64,000 nucleotides of DNA from Limnohabitans sp. Hippo3 (GTDB lineage: Bacteria; Pseudomonadota; Gammaproteobacteria; Burkholderiales; Burkholderiaceae_C). Numbering within the stretch: position 1 is the stretch's first letter; every line of letters begins with the position of its first letter. Positions 46,728 to 55,293 of this stretch are shown here, one piece after another. The stretch lies in NCBI RefSeq assembly GCF_003063665.1, contig NZ_NESF01000005.1:78939-142938 (forward strand), in the 5' to 3' direction. A program made the position numbers and the translations under genes. The notes under the pieces were generated by a model. That model worked only from the letters and a program-made list of their open reading frames with translations, searched no databases and was not told the DNA's origin.

Positions 46728-46749
46728 TTCTTCGAATTGAGCCATTTCA

Positions 46750-46778
46750 TCAGCCATCCGGCACCACCGGATGGCTGA
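46750..46778 (+). other. Strong stem-loop between the TRAP receptor and small permease genes
   Basis: Perfect 12-bp stem (TCAGCCATCCGG and its complement) with a 5-base CACCA loop, 22 bp after the receptor stop. Such hairpins after binding-protein genes often protect the upstream mRNA and reduce permease expression. Confidence 0.75.
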
Positions 46779-46799
46779 TTTACTTATGTGATCCCCCAT

Positions 46800-47426
46800 A
46801 TGCAAAACCTGTTGCTCTTTATTGACAAAGTCAGCACCTGGATTGGCCAATTTTTTTCCTGGCTGATCGTCGCGTTGACCTTCATGATTTCCTGGGAAGT
46901 GTTCTCCCGTTACGCACTGGATGACCCCCACCCATGGGCTTTTGACGTCATGAGCATGATGTACGGCTCACTGTTCATGATGGCCGGTGCTTACACCTTG
47001 TCCAAAAATGGCCATGTGCGTGGCGATGTCCTTTATGGTTTTTTCCCGCCCCGCCTGCAGGCCTGGCTGGACCTGATCCTTTACATCCTCTTTTTCATTC
47101 CCGGCGTGGTTGCGCTGGCCTGGGCGGGTTACGGTTTTGCCGCCGAATCCTGGGCCATCAATGAGCACTCGAACATCACGGCCAATGGGCCACCGGTATA
47201 CCCCTTTAAAACGATTTTGCCCATTGCAGGGGCCTTTTTGTTGGCGCAAGGCCTGGTTGAAATCGTGCGTTGCATCGTTTGCATCAAGCAGGGTGAATGG
47301 CCCAAGCGCGGCGATGACGTGGACGAGGTCGACGTTGAAAAACTCAAGGAAATGGTCAACGTCAAGGACGAAGACATCGCGAAACTCGATGCGCTGGTGA
47401 CGACTGGCAAGGGAACCCACAAATGA
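46800..47426 (+). CDS. TRAP transporter small permease (DctQ type)
   Basis: A 208-residue protein with four membrane helices (about 16-36, 55-75, 88-110, 135-160) and Trp-Glu-Val-Phe-Ser-Arg-Tyr near 40, as in DctQ. A charged C-terminal tail rich in Asp/Glu/Val extends beyond the last helix. ATG 46800; a GTG four codons upstream is possible. Its stop overlaps the start of the large permease gene. Confidence 0.87.
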   Translation: MQNLLLFIDKVSTWIGQFFSWLIVALTFMISWEVFSRYALDDPHPWAFDVMSMMYGSLFMMAGAYTLSKNGHVRGDVLYGFFPPRLQAWLDLILYILFFIPGVVALAWAGYGFAAESWAINEHSNITANGPPVYPFKTILPIAGAFLLAQGLVEIVRCIVCIKQGEWPKRGDDVDEVDVEKLKEMVNVKDEDIAKLDALVTTGKGTHK

Positions 47427-49375
47427 AAAAAGAAGTCTGGTTCGGCCTGACGATCATGGCCTTGGTCGTGGTGTCGGCCTTTGTTTTGTTGCCTGCGCCC
47501 TCGGAGATGACCAACGGTCATTTGGGCTTGTTGATGCTGGCGCTGGTGGTGGTGGCGATCATGTTGGGCTTCCCGACGGCCTTCACGCTGATGGGCATGG
47601 GCATGATCTTCGCGTGGATCGCCTACCGCAGTCAGAACCCCGATATTGCTGTGAACCAAACATTGGACCTGATGGTTCAGCGTGCCTATTCGGTCATGTC
47701 CAACGATGTGCTGATCTCGATCCCCTTGTTCGTGTTCATGGGCTACCTCATTGAACGCGCCAACCTGATCGAAAAACTGTTCAAAAGCATGCACCTGGCC
47801 ATGGCCCGCTTGCCAGGTTCCCTGGCCGTCGCGACCATCGTGACTTGCGCCATTTTTGCCACGGCCACCGGCATTGTGGGTGCGGTGGTGACCCTCATGG
47901 GCTTGCTGGCGCTGCCCGCCATGTTGCGTGCTGGTTACAGCGTGCAGCTGTCGGCGGGTGCCATCACCGCAGGCGGTTGCCTGGGTATTTTGATTCCGCC
48001 CTCGGTCATGCTGATCGTGTATGGCGCGACCGCTGGCGTGTCGGTGGTCAAACTGTATGCCGGTGCGTTTTTCCCGGGTGTGATGCTGGCGACCTTGTAC
48101 GTGTTGTATGTGGTGATGCTGGCCAAAGTCAAGCCCAGCATGGCGCCTCCCATGTCGGCTGAAGACCGGATCGTGCCTTTGCCGGCTTTTGCGCAGGCGG
48201 TGTCCACAGATGTCAGCAGCACCGTTTTGCCGGGTCTGATCGGTGCGATCAAAGGCAAGCGCAATGCGGCTGTGCCCATGCGCGAGTTACTCAACCACTT
48301 GGGCATTGCCTTACTGCCCGCTTTGGCGGTTGCCTTGATCATGGGCACCATTTACCTCAAGATCACAGCGCCTTTGCCTTCCGAAGTGGTTGAGGGCGTC
48401 GTGGCCATGGGTGGCGAACTGGCCGACTCGGCAGATACTGAAGAAGCATCCAGCGTCAGCGGTTTGGCCGAACCCGAATCTGATGACTTGCAAACACCGC
48501 CAGGCTCTTCCGAAGTGGCCAAAGCCGATGCCGCACCTGCTGCAGACGCTGTCAAGGAACAGGCTCCTGTGGCCGCCAGTGCCGCCACAGAAGCAGCGCC
48601 AGTTGCCGCGGCTGAGCGTGTGCCCGCGCCCTTGGCTTTCTGGATTGGTCTGGCCAGCTGCGTGGTGGCCTTGGCCATCTTCTACGCTTACTTCAGCTTC
48701 ACGCGCCTTGAGATTTTCAAGATGCTGCTGGGCTCCTTCTTCCCCTTGGCCCTGATGATTTTGGCGGTGCTGGGCACCATCGTGTTTGGCCTGGCCACAC
48801 CGACCGAAGCGGCGGCGATGGGTTCACTGGGTGGCTTGTTGCTGGCGGCGGCATACCGCCGCCTGAACTATGTGGTGCTGCGCGAGTCGGTGTACCTCAC
48901 GGCCAAGACCAGTGCCATGGTGTGCTGGCTGTTTGTGGGCTCCAGCATTTTCTCGGCCGCGTTCGCGTTGCTGGGCGGTCAGGAGATCATCAATGACTGG
49001 GTGCTGGGCATGGACCTGACCCCGGTGCAGTTCATGATTCTGGCGCAGGTGGTCATCTTTTTGCTGGGCTGGCCCCTGGAGTGGACCGAGATCATCGTGA
49101 TTTTCATGCCGATCTTCGTCCCCTTGCTGCCTCACTTTGGCATCGATCCTCTGTTCTTCGGCTTGTTGGTGGCCTTGAATCTGCAAACCGCGTTCCTCAG
49201 CCCGCCTGTGGCGATGGCGGCGTTCTACCTCAAAGGTGTGAGCCCTCCACACGTTACGCTCAACCAGATCTTTGCAGGCATGCTGCCCTTCATGGCCATC
49301 CAGGTGTTTGCGATCGTGCTGCTCTACATGTTCCCGGCCATCGGCATGTGGTTGCCTGAGGTGCTTTACAAGTAA
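47423..49375 (+). CDS. TRAP transporter large permease (DctM type) with long central insert
   Basis: A 650-residue protein; ordinary DctM is about 430. The extra part, about residues 270-440, has two hydrophobic helices separated by an Ala/Glu/Pro-rich loop (about 330-395). The flanking halves are normal (Gly-Phe-Pro-Thr-Ala-Phe-Thr near the start; Gly-Leu-Ala-Thr-Pro-Thr-Glu-Ala-Ala-Ala near 458). Enlarged DctM proteins occur in some TRAP systems; the frame is open throughout, so it is not a frameshift product. Confidence 0.87.
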   Translation: MKKEVWFGLTIMALVVVSAFVLLPAPSEMTNGHLGLLMLALVVVAIMLGFPTAFTLMGMGMIFAWIAYRSQNPDIAVNQTLDLMVQRAYSVMSNDVLISIPLFVFMGYLIERANLIEKLFKSMHLAMARLPGSLAVATIVTCAIFATATGIVGAVVTLMGLLALPAMLRAGYSVQLSAGAITAGGCLGILIPPSVMLIVYGATAGVSVVKLYAGAFFPGVMLATLYVLYVVMLAKVKPSMAPPMSAEDRIVPLPAFAQAVSTDVSSTVLPGLIGAIKGKRNAAVPMRELLNHLGIALLPALAVALIMGTIYLKITAPLPSEVVEGVVAMGGELADSADTEEASSVSGLAEPESDDLQTPPGSSEVAKADAAPAADAVKEQAPVAASAATEAAPVAAAERVPAPLAFWIGLASCVVALAIFYAYFSFTRLEIFKMLLGSFFPLALMILAVLGTIVFGLATPTEAAAMGSLGGLLLAAAYRRLNYVVLRESVYLTAKTSAMVCWLFVGSSIFSAAFALLGGQEIINDWVLGMDLTPVQFMILAQVVIFLLGWPLEWTEIIVIFMPIFVPLLPHFGIDPLFFGLLVALNLQTAFLSPPVAMAAFYLKGVSPPHVTLNQIFAGMLPFMAIQVFAIVLLYMFPAIGMWLPEVLYK

Positions 49376-49393
49376 AAAATGAAGTCGTCCGCA

Positions 49394-49417
49394 CACACCA
49401 AGCCGTAGCTTGGTGTG
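49394..49417 (+). terminator. Stem-loop after the TRAP operon
   Basis: Perfect 10-bp inverted repeat CACACCAAGC-CGTA-GCTTGGTGTG, 18 bp after the large-permease stop. No T-run follows, so termination may be weak. The rest of the 225-bp gap holds no gene that I can see; AGGAG at 49590 belongs to the next gene. Confidence 0.55.
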
Positions 49418-49600
49418 CGCTGGCGCACTTTGTGTGCCTTTGCTTGCCTCCGCTGTCACCGGTTTGACGCGCAGCCAATCGAAGTAAGGGTTTTTACATG
49501 ACAAAAGCGCCATTGAATCGCTAAGATCGCCTGTGCCAAACATCGCCTCAGTCGATTCTTCTGGTGAGCAGTTGCCTTGTTCTTCTTTCAGGAGTCTTTG

Positions 49601-49807
49601 ATGTCTTCCAAAACTTCCTCTCTTTCACGTCGCAGCCTGTTTTCGGGCGCTGCCACGGTGGGCGCAGTGGCTGCAGCCACCGCCGTTTTGCCCGGTGTGG
49701 TCAAGCAGACCGCACCCGCTGCCGTGGCTTTGCCCAAGCCCACGCGCGGTGGTGGTTACACACTGAGCGAGCACGTTCAGCAGTACTACAAGACCACGCG
49801 CGTCTGA
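49601..49807 (+). CDS. Small Tat-signal protein of formate dehydrogenase operons
   Basis: A 68-residue protein with Ser-Arg-Arg-Ser-Leu-Phe-Ser-Gly (about 9-16) followed by an Ala-rich hydrophobic stretch, then a short conserved end (Gly-Gly-Gly-Tyr-x-Leu-Ser-Glu-His-Val-x-x-Tyr-Tyr). Matches the family of small twin-arginine proteins always found upstream of a formate dehydrogenase alpha gene. Function unknown; it has good AGGAG spacing. 46 bp before the alpha subunit. Confidence 0.85.
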   Translation: MSSKTSSLSRRSLFSGAATVGAVAAATAVLPGVVKQTAPAAVALPKPTRGGGYTLSEHVQQYYKTTRV

Positions 49808-49853
49808 TTCACATTCCGTTTTCTTTCCTGTTCATCCCCAACTGGAGCCCTCC

Positions 49854-52814
49854 ATGTTGCTGACCAAAAAACAAACCAGCACTTCCGGTGCTGTCTCGTC
49901 CCCCTTCATCCACAGCTTGCGCCGTGGTTTGTCGCAGGCTTTGCCCACCATGGACCGCCGCAGTTTCCTGCGCCGCTCGGGTCTGGGTGTCGGTGTGGGC
50001 CTGGCTGCATCGCAGCTGAGCCTGGTGCAAAAAGCCCAGGCCGCCACGGGCGCGTCCATCGTGGGCGCAGGCAAGGTCGAAGTCAAACGTACTGTCTGCA
50101 CCCACTGCTCGGTAGGCTGCGCGGTCGATGCCGTCGTTGAAAACGGCGTTTGGGTGCGCCAGGAAGCCGTCTTCGATTCGCCCATCAACCTCGGCGCGCA
50201 TTGCGCCAAAGGTGCAGCGCTGCGCGAGCATGGCCACGGCGAATACCGCCTGCGCTACCCCATGAAGCTGGTCAACGGCAAATACGAGCGCATCAGCTGG
50301 GATGTGGCGCTCAACGAAATCAGCGCCAAGATGCTGGAGCTGAAAAAAGCCAGTGGCCCGGACAGCGTGTATTTCATCGGCTCGTCCAAGCACAACAACG
50401 AACAAGCCTATTTGCTGCGCAAGTTCGTGAGCTTCTGGGGCACCAACAACTGTGACCACCAGGCCCGTATTTGCCACTCCACCACCGTGGCCGGTGTGGC
50501 CAACACCTGGGGTTATGGCGCCATGACCAACTCGTACAACGACATGCAAAACAGCAAGGTCGCTTTGTACATTGGCTCCAACGCGGCCGAAGCCCACCCC
50601 GTGTCCATGCTGCACATGCTGCATGCCAAGGAAAACGGCTGCAAGATGATCGTGGTCGACCCACGGTTCACCCGTACCGCCGCCAAGGCCGACGAGTACG
50701 TGCGCATCCGCTCGGGCACTGACATTCCTTTCCTGTTCGGTCTGGTTTATCACATCTTCAAGAACGGCTGGGAAGACAAAAAGTACATCAGCGACCGCGT
50801 CTATGGCATGGAGGCTGTCAAAGCCGAAATCATGGCCAAATGGACACCCGACAAGGTGGAAGAGGCCTGCGGCGTCAAGGAAGACCAGATGTTCAAGGTC
50901 GCCAAGATGCTGCACGACAACAACCCCGGCACCATCGTCTGGTGCATGGGCCAGACCCAGCACACCATCGGCAACGCCATGGTGCGTGCCTCCTGCATCT
51001 TGCAGCTGGCCTTGGGCAACGTCGGCAAGTCCGGCGGCGGCACCAACATCTTCCGTGGCCACGACAACGTGCAGGGCGCCACCGACGTCGGCCCCAACCC
51101 TGACTCGCTGCCCGGCTACTACGGCCTGGCCGAAGGTTCGTGGAAGCACTTCGCCAACACCTGGGGTGTGGACTTCGAGTGGATCAAAAAGCAGTTTGCA
51201 ACGCCTGCCATGATGGGCAAGAACGGCATCACCGTGTCCCGCTGGATCGACGGCGTGCTGGAGAACAACGAGCTGATCGACCAGGATAGCAACCTGCGCG
51301 GCGTGTTCTATTGGGGCCATGCCCCCAACTCGCAGACCCGAGGTCTGGACATGAAGCGCGCCATGGACAAGCTGGACCTGTTGGTGGTGGTGGACCCCTA
51401 CCCATCGGCCACGGCTGCCATGGCCGCGATGCCTGGCAAGGCCGAAGACCTGAACCCCAACCGCGCGGTCTACCTGTTGCCCGCTGCGACACAGTTTGAA
51501 ACCAGTGGTTCCTGCACTGCTTCCAACCGCTCTTTGCAGTGGCGCGAGAAGGTGATCGATCCTTTGTGGGAGAGCCGCTCAGACCACATGATCATGCACC
51601 AGCTGGCCGAAAAACTCGGCTTTGCCAAAGAGCTGTCCAAGAACTACAAGATGCAAAAGGTCAAGGGCATGGACGAGCCCATGCCCGAAGACATCCTGCG
51701 TGAAATCAACAAGTGTGTCTGGACCATTGGCTACACCGGTCAAAGCCCAGAGCGCCTGAAGGCCCACATGAAGAACATGAACGTGTTCGACGTGAAGACC
51801 TTGAAGGCCAAGGGCGGTAAAGACAAGGAAACCGGTTACGACTTCACGGGTGACTATTTCGGTCTGCCATGGCCTTGCTACGGCACGCCCGAGATGAAGC
51901 ACCCTGGCACGTCCAACCTCTATGACACCTCCAAACACGTCATGGACGGCGGCGGTAACTTCCGCGCCAACTTTGGTGTGGAGCGCGAAGGCAAGAGCCT
52001 GCTGGCCGAAGACGGTTCGCACTCGTTGGGTGCCGACATCACCACCGGCTACCCCGAGCTGGACCACATCCTGCTCAAGAAGCTGGGCTGGTGGGACGAA
52101 TTGACCGAGGCTGAAAAAGCCAAGGCCGAAGGCAAGAACTGGAAGACCGACTCGTCGGGCGGCATGATCCGCGTGTTCATGAAGAACCATGGCTGCCACC
52201 CGTTTGGCAATGCCAAGGCGCGTGCCGTGGTCTGGAACTTCCCCGACCCGATCCCCCAACACCGCGAGCCGCTGTACGGCACACGTCCAGACCTCATGGC
52301 CAAGTACCCCACGCACGACGACAAGAAAGCCTTCTGGCGTCTGCCCACCCTGTACAAGACCGTGCAGGACAAGAACATCGCCGACAAGGTGCACGAGAAG
52401 TTCCCGCTCATCCTCACCTCCGGCCGTCTGGTCGAGTACGAAGGTGGTGGCGAGGAAACCCGCTCCAACCCCTGGCTGGCCGAGTTGCAGCAGGAAGCCT
52501 ATGTCGAGATCAACCCCAAGACGGCGGCCGATCGCGGCATTCGCAACGGCGACCGCGTCTGGCTCAAGAGCCCAACGGGTGCCAAGCTCGATGTGCAGGC
52601 TTTGGTGACTGAGCGTGTCGACACCGGCACGGTCTGGATGCCTTTCCACTTCTCGGGTCGCTGGCAAGGCGTCGACATGCTGGCGTATTACCCCAAGGGG
52701 GCTGCGCCCGTGGTGCGCGGCGAGGCGGTCAACACCGCCACCACCTACGGTTATGACAGCGTCACCATGATGCAAGAGACAAAGACCACCATCTGCAACA
52801 TCGAAAAAGCCTAA
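49854..52814 (+). CDS. Tat-exported formate dehydrogenase, molybdenum alpha subunit
   Basis: A 986-residue periplasmic molybdo-enzyme. Tat motif Arg35-Arg-Ser-Phe-Leu-Arg40 after an unusually long N-terminal lead, then an Ala/Gly/Val stretch. [4Fe-4S] site Cys82-x-x-Cys85-x-x-x-Cys89 with a fourth Cys near 117. Active-site Cys207 in Ala-Arg-Ile-Cys-His-Ser; not selenocysteine. It belongs with FdnG/FdoG-type respiratory enzymes, oxidising formate on the outer face of the membrane and passing electrons through the beta and gamma subunits to quinone. A different subfamily from the alpha subunit at 37125. Confidence 0.93.
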   Translation: MLLTKKQTSTSGAVSSPFIHSLRRGLSQALPTMDRRSFLRRSGLGVGVGLAASQLSLVQKAQAATGASIVGAGKVEVKRTVCTHCSVGCAVDAVVENGVWVRQEAVFDSPINLGAHCAKGAALREHGHGEYRLRYPMKLVNGKYERISWDVALNEISAKMLELKKASGPDSVYFIGSSKHNNEQAYLLRKFVSFWGTNNCDHQARICHSTTVAGVANTWGYGAMTNSYNDMQNSKVALYIGSNAAEAHPVSMLHMLHAKENGCKMIVVDPRFTRTAAKADEYVRIRSGTDIPFLFGLVYHIFKNGWEDKKYISDRVYGMEAVKAEIMAKWTPDKVEEACGVKEDQMFKVAKMLHDNNPGTIVWCMGQTQHTIGNAMVRASCILQLALGNVGKSGGGTNIFRGHDNVQGATDVGPNPDSLPGYYGLAEGSWKHFANTWGVDFEWIKKQFATPAMMGKNGITVSRWIDGVLENNELIDQDSNLRGVFYWGHAPNSQTRGLDMKRAMDKLDLLVVVDPYPSATAAMAAMPGKAEDLNPNRAVYLLPAATQFETSGSCTASNRSLQWREKVIDPLWESRSDHMIMHQLAEKLGFAKELSKNYKMQKVKGMDEPMPEDILREINKCVWTIGYTGQSPERLKAHMKNMNVFDVKTLKAKGGKDKETGYDFTGDYFGLPWPCYGTPEMKHPGTSNLYDTSKHVMDGGGNFRANFGVEREGKSLLAEDGSHSLGADITTGYPELDHILLKKLGWWDELTEAEKAKAEGKNWKTDSSGGMIRVFMKNHGCHPFGNAKARAVVWNFPDPIPQHREPLYGTRPDLMAKYPTHDDKKAFWRLPTLYKTVQDKNIADKVHEKFPLILTSGRLVEYEGGGEETRSNPWLAELQQEAYVEINPKTAADRGIRNGDRVWLKSPTGAKLDVQALVTERVDTGTVWMPFHFSGRWQGVDMLAYYPKGAAPVVRGEAVNTATTYGYDSVTMMQETKTTICNIEKA

Positions 52815-52832
52815 GCGCCCCAGGAGAACACG

Positions 52833-53435
52833 ATGGCACGAATGAAATTCATCTGCGATGCAGAGCGCTGCATCGAATGCAACGGTTGCGTCACCGCTTG
52901 CAAAAACGAACACGAAGTTCCATGGGGCGTCAACCGCCGCCGCGTGGTCACCTTGAACGATGGCGTTCCTGGTGAAAAGTCGATCTCGGTCGCCTGCATG
53001 CACTGCTCTGATGCGCCTTGCATGGCCGTTTGCCCGGTCAACTGCTTCTACAAGACCGAAGAAGGCGTGGTCCTGCACGACAAGGACATCTGCATTGGCT
53101 GCGGCTACTGCTCCTACGCTTGCCCGTTTGGTGCGCCCCAGTTCCCATCCAGCGGCACCTTCGGTGTGCGCGGCAAGATGGACAAATGCACCTTCTGCGC
53201 GGGTGGCCCCGAAGAGCACGGCAGCCAGTCCGAGTTCGAGAAATACGGTCGCAACCGCCTGGCCGAAGGCAAGCTGCCCGCTTGCGCCGAGATGTGCTCG
53301 ACCAAGGCGCTGCTGGCCGGTGACGGCGACGTCATCACCGACATCCTGCGCGGCCGCGTCATCCAACGCGGCAAGGGCGCCGAAGTCTGGGGTTGGGGCA
53401 CCGCCTACGGCAACCAAGCCAAACAAGGAGCCTGA
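52833..53435 (+). CDS. Formate dehydrogenase, 4Fe-4S beta subunit
   Basis: A 200-residue ferredoxin-like protein with four Cys-rich motifs, e.g. Cys-Ile-Glu-Cys-Asn-Gly-Cys (about 13-19), Cys-Met-His-Cys-Ser-Asp-Ala-Pro-Cys, Cys-Ile-Gly-Cys-Gly-Tyr-Cys and Cys-Thr-Phe-Cys, consistent with four [4Fe-4S] clusters. Shorter than E. coli FdnH (about 294) and lacks its C-terminal membrane helix. Directly after alpha, AGGAG-type site upstream. Confidence 0.92.
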   Translation: MARMKFICDAERCIECNGCVTACKNEHEVPWGVNRRRVVTLNDGVPGEKSISVACMHCSDAPCMAVCPVNCFYKTEEGVVLHDKDICIGCGYCSYACPFGAPQFPSSGTFGVRGKMDKCTFCAGGPEEHGSQSEFEKYGRNRLAEGKLPACAEMCSTKALLAGDGDVITDILRGRVIQRGKGAEVWGWGTAYGNQAKQGA

Positions 53436-53437
53436 AC

Positions 53438-53662
53438 ATGAAAGCAGCTTTCATCCTTTGCAGCGCTGCCTTCTTGGTGGCTTGTGGCGAAAAGCCGCAA
53501 GAGGTCAAGGGCGTGCGCACCGACAAGCCAGCCTACAGCGGCACGGGCGTGGCCCCGTTCACCGAACCTGGCTGGAAAGCCGGTGACAAAGACGGGTGGG
53601 CTAACCACCTCAAGGCCCGTGCCGCTTACGGCCAAAACGACCACGTGCGCGCACCCAAGTGA
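53438..53662 (+). CDS. Small lipoprotein in the formate dehydrogenase operon
   Basis: A 74-residue protein with a lipoprotein signal (Leu-Val-Ala-Cys, Cys17) and a short mature part rich in Gly, Lys and Trp, including Asp-Gly-Trp-Ala-Asn-His-Leu-Lys-Ala-Arg. No function known to me. It sits two bases after the beta-subunit stop, so it is clearly part of the operon and may be an assembly or stability factor of the complex. Confidence 0.75.
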   Translation: MKAAFILCSAAFLVACGEKPQEVKGVRTDKPAYSGTGVAPFTEPGWKAGDKDGWANHLKARAAYGQNDHVRAPK

Positions 53663-53679
53663 GCGCCAAGGAGAAGTTC

Positions 53680-54873
53680 ATGCGCCGCTTCTTATTGACC
53701 ATCGGGCTCGCTGTGGCCGCGTGGGGCGTTGCCGCCCAGACGCAGGCCCCCAGCACGGCACCGACTGCAACCACCGCACCCACTGCCGCTGCCACCCCGG
53801 CTGACAACAGCCTGGGCGTGAAAAGCGCCAACATCTTCCAGATCGCGCCCGGTGCGGACGCCGATCCGAAGTACAAAGACCAGACCAACGCCGAACGTGC
53901 CCAAGTCCAGCCCGGCAACAACGCGCCCATGTGGCGTGCCGTGGGGCAGGGCGTGACGGGTTACACCAGTCTGCCCAAAAGCCAGGCCCCCGAAGCCGGC
54001 AACCTGATTCAGCCCTTTGTGCAGTACCCTGGTTCGCGCCTGGCTTCGGCCGGTGAGTCCTGGCGTCAGGTGCGCAACAACATCATCATTCCTTATGGTG
54101 CTGCTTTGTTGCTGATCGCGGTGGGTGCCATGGCCCTGTTTTATTTCAGCAAGGGCACGATCGAATTGCATGGTCAGGAAACCGGTCGCAAAATCGAACG
54201 CTTCACGCCCTTCGAGCGCTCGGCCCACTGGGCCAATGCGATTGCCTTCGTGACCTTGGCCGTTTCGGGCATCGTCATGGCCTACGGCAAATACTTTTTG
54301 CTGCCCATCATCGGCCCCACGCTGTTTGGCTGGTTGAGCTATGTCCTGAAAAACGTACACAACTTTGCAGGCCCCTTGTTTGCGGTGTCGCTGGTAGTGG
54401 TGTTCGTCACCTTCCTCAAGGACAACATGCCCAGCAAAGACGATCTGGTCTGGATCCTCAAAGGGGGCGGCCTGTTCTCGGGCACCGAAGTGCCTTCGCA
54501 CCGCTTCAATGCGGGTGAGAAGGTGGTGTTCTGGGGCGGTGTGCTGTTCCTGGGCTTCATTGTGGTCGCGTCGGGCCTGGTGCTCGACATGCTGATCCCC
54601 GGCCTGATTTATGAGCGCAGCACCATGCAGATCGCTAACATGGTCCACGGTGTCGCCACCTTGTTCATGATGGCCATGTTCATCGGCCACATCTACATGG
54701 GCACCATCGGCATGCGCGGTGCCTACAAGGCCATGCGCGAAGGCTACGTCGATGAGACCTGGGCCAAAGAGCACCATGAGCTCTGGTACGACGACATCAA
54801 GGCAGGCAAGATCCCGGCCCAGCGCTCGGCGCCTGCCGCCTCTTCCCCTACGGCATCCACGGCTTCGGTTTGA
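53680..54873 (+). CDS. Formate dehydrogenase, cytochrome b gamma subunit
   Basis: A 397-residue membrane protein. N-terminal signal peptide (cleaved near Ala20-Ala21), a periplasmic Ala/Thr/Pro-rich region, then about five membrane segments from about 140 onward (including Tyr-Gly-Ala-Ala-Leu-Leu-Leu near 145) and conserved His residues (His in Arg-Ser-Ala-His-Trp-Ala-Asn; His in Val-His-Asn-Phe-Ala-Gly; His in Met-Val-His-Gly) as haem b ligands. Transfers electrons to quinone. Longer at its N-terminus than FdnI (217). ATG 53680 with AAGGAG upstream. Confidence 0.9.
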   Translation: MRRFLLTIGLAVAAWGVAAQTQAPSTAPTATTAPTAAATPADNSLGVKSANIFQIAPGADADPKYKDQTNAERAQVQPGNNAPMWRAVGQGVTGYTSLPKSQAPEAGNLIQPFVQYPGSRLASAGESWRQVRNNIIIPYGAALLLIAVGAMALFYFSKGTIELHGQETGRKIERFTPFERSAHWANAIAFVTLAVSGIVMAYGKYFLLPIIGPTLFGWLSYVLKNVHNFAGPLFAVSLVVVFVTFLKDNMPSKDDLVWILKGGGLFSGTEVPSHRFNAGEKVVFWGGVLFLGFIVVASGLVLDMLIPGLIYERSTMQIANMVHGVATLFMMAMFIGHIYMGTIGMRGAYKAMREGYVDETWAKEHHELWYDDIKAGKIPAQRSAPAASSPTASTASV

Positions 54874-54887
54874 GTCAGGAGAACACC

Positions 54888-55223
54888 ATGAAAAAATACC
54901 TGCTTGTTTTGTCTGCCATGGCCATCAGCTTCAGCGCTGCGGCCAAACTGCCTGCCCCCAGCGAGGAAGCCAAGGCCAAAGCGGCCGAAGCCGCTGCCAA
55001 AACTGCGCATGGCAACAAAGTGGCTGACTTCCAGCTGTGCAAGTCCCGTGAAAAAGTGGCAGCGCACTATTACAAAACCAATGGCAAAGGCAAAGCCGCA
55101 CCCACTACCACACCCCCCTGTGTGGACCCCGGTGCTTACAAGCCTGCCGACACCACGGCTGCAGCCCCTGCCGCCGCGCCAGCGGCTGCCAAGCCCGCGG
55201 CAGCACCTGCCAAAAAAGGCTGA
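54888..55223 (+). CDS. Small secreted Ala/Lys/Pro-rich protein
   Basis: A 111-residue protein with a signal peptide (about 1-20, Ala-Ala-Ala end), a central part with two Cys (Leu-Cys-Lys-Ser-Arg-Glu and Pro-Pro-Cys-Val-Asp-Pro-Gly) and a low-complexity Pro/Ala/Lys tail. Shares the operon with the formate dehydrogenase gamma subunit (14 bp gap), AGGAG upstream. Not recognised; expected in the periplasm. Confidence 0.7.
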   Translation: MKKYLLVLSAMAISFSAAAKLPAPSEEAKAKAAEAAAKTAHGNKVADFQLCKSREKVAAHYYKTNGKGKAAPTTTPPCVDPGAYKPADTTAAAPAAAPAAAKPAAAPAKKG

Positions 55224-55244
55224 TCCTTTTTTCTGCGTCACCGC

Positions 55245-55277
55245 AAAATCCCCCGTCGGCAACGGCGGGGGATTTTT
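55245..55277 (+). terminator. Rho-independent terminator of the membrane formate dehydrogenase operon
   Basis: Perfect 11-bp stem AAAATCCCCCG / CGGGGGATTTT with a 10-base loop and a T-run (ATTTTTA). 21 bp after the last stop; fdhD starts 17 bp later. Confidence 0.85.
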
Positions 55278-55293
55278 ACGTTAGGCTCATGCC

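Noticed and set aside
37125..52814. Selenocysteine (in-frame TGA) in the formate dehydrogenase alpha subunits
   Set aside because: Both active-site codons are ordinary Cys (in Cys-Thr-Arg-Leu-Cys-His and Ala-Arg-Ile-Cys-His-Ser); frames are uninterrupted.
51579..53426. 615-codon minus-strand frame opposite the formate dehydrogenase alpha and beta genes
   Set aside because: No motifs; opposite strand carries conserved Cys motifs and good ribosome sites.
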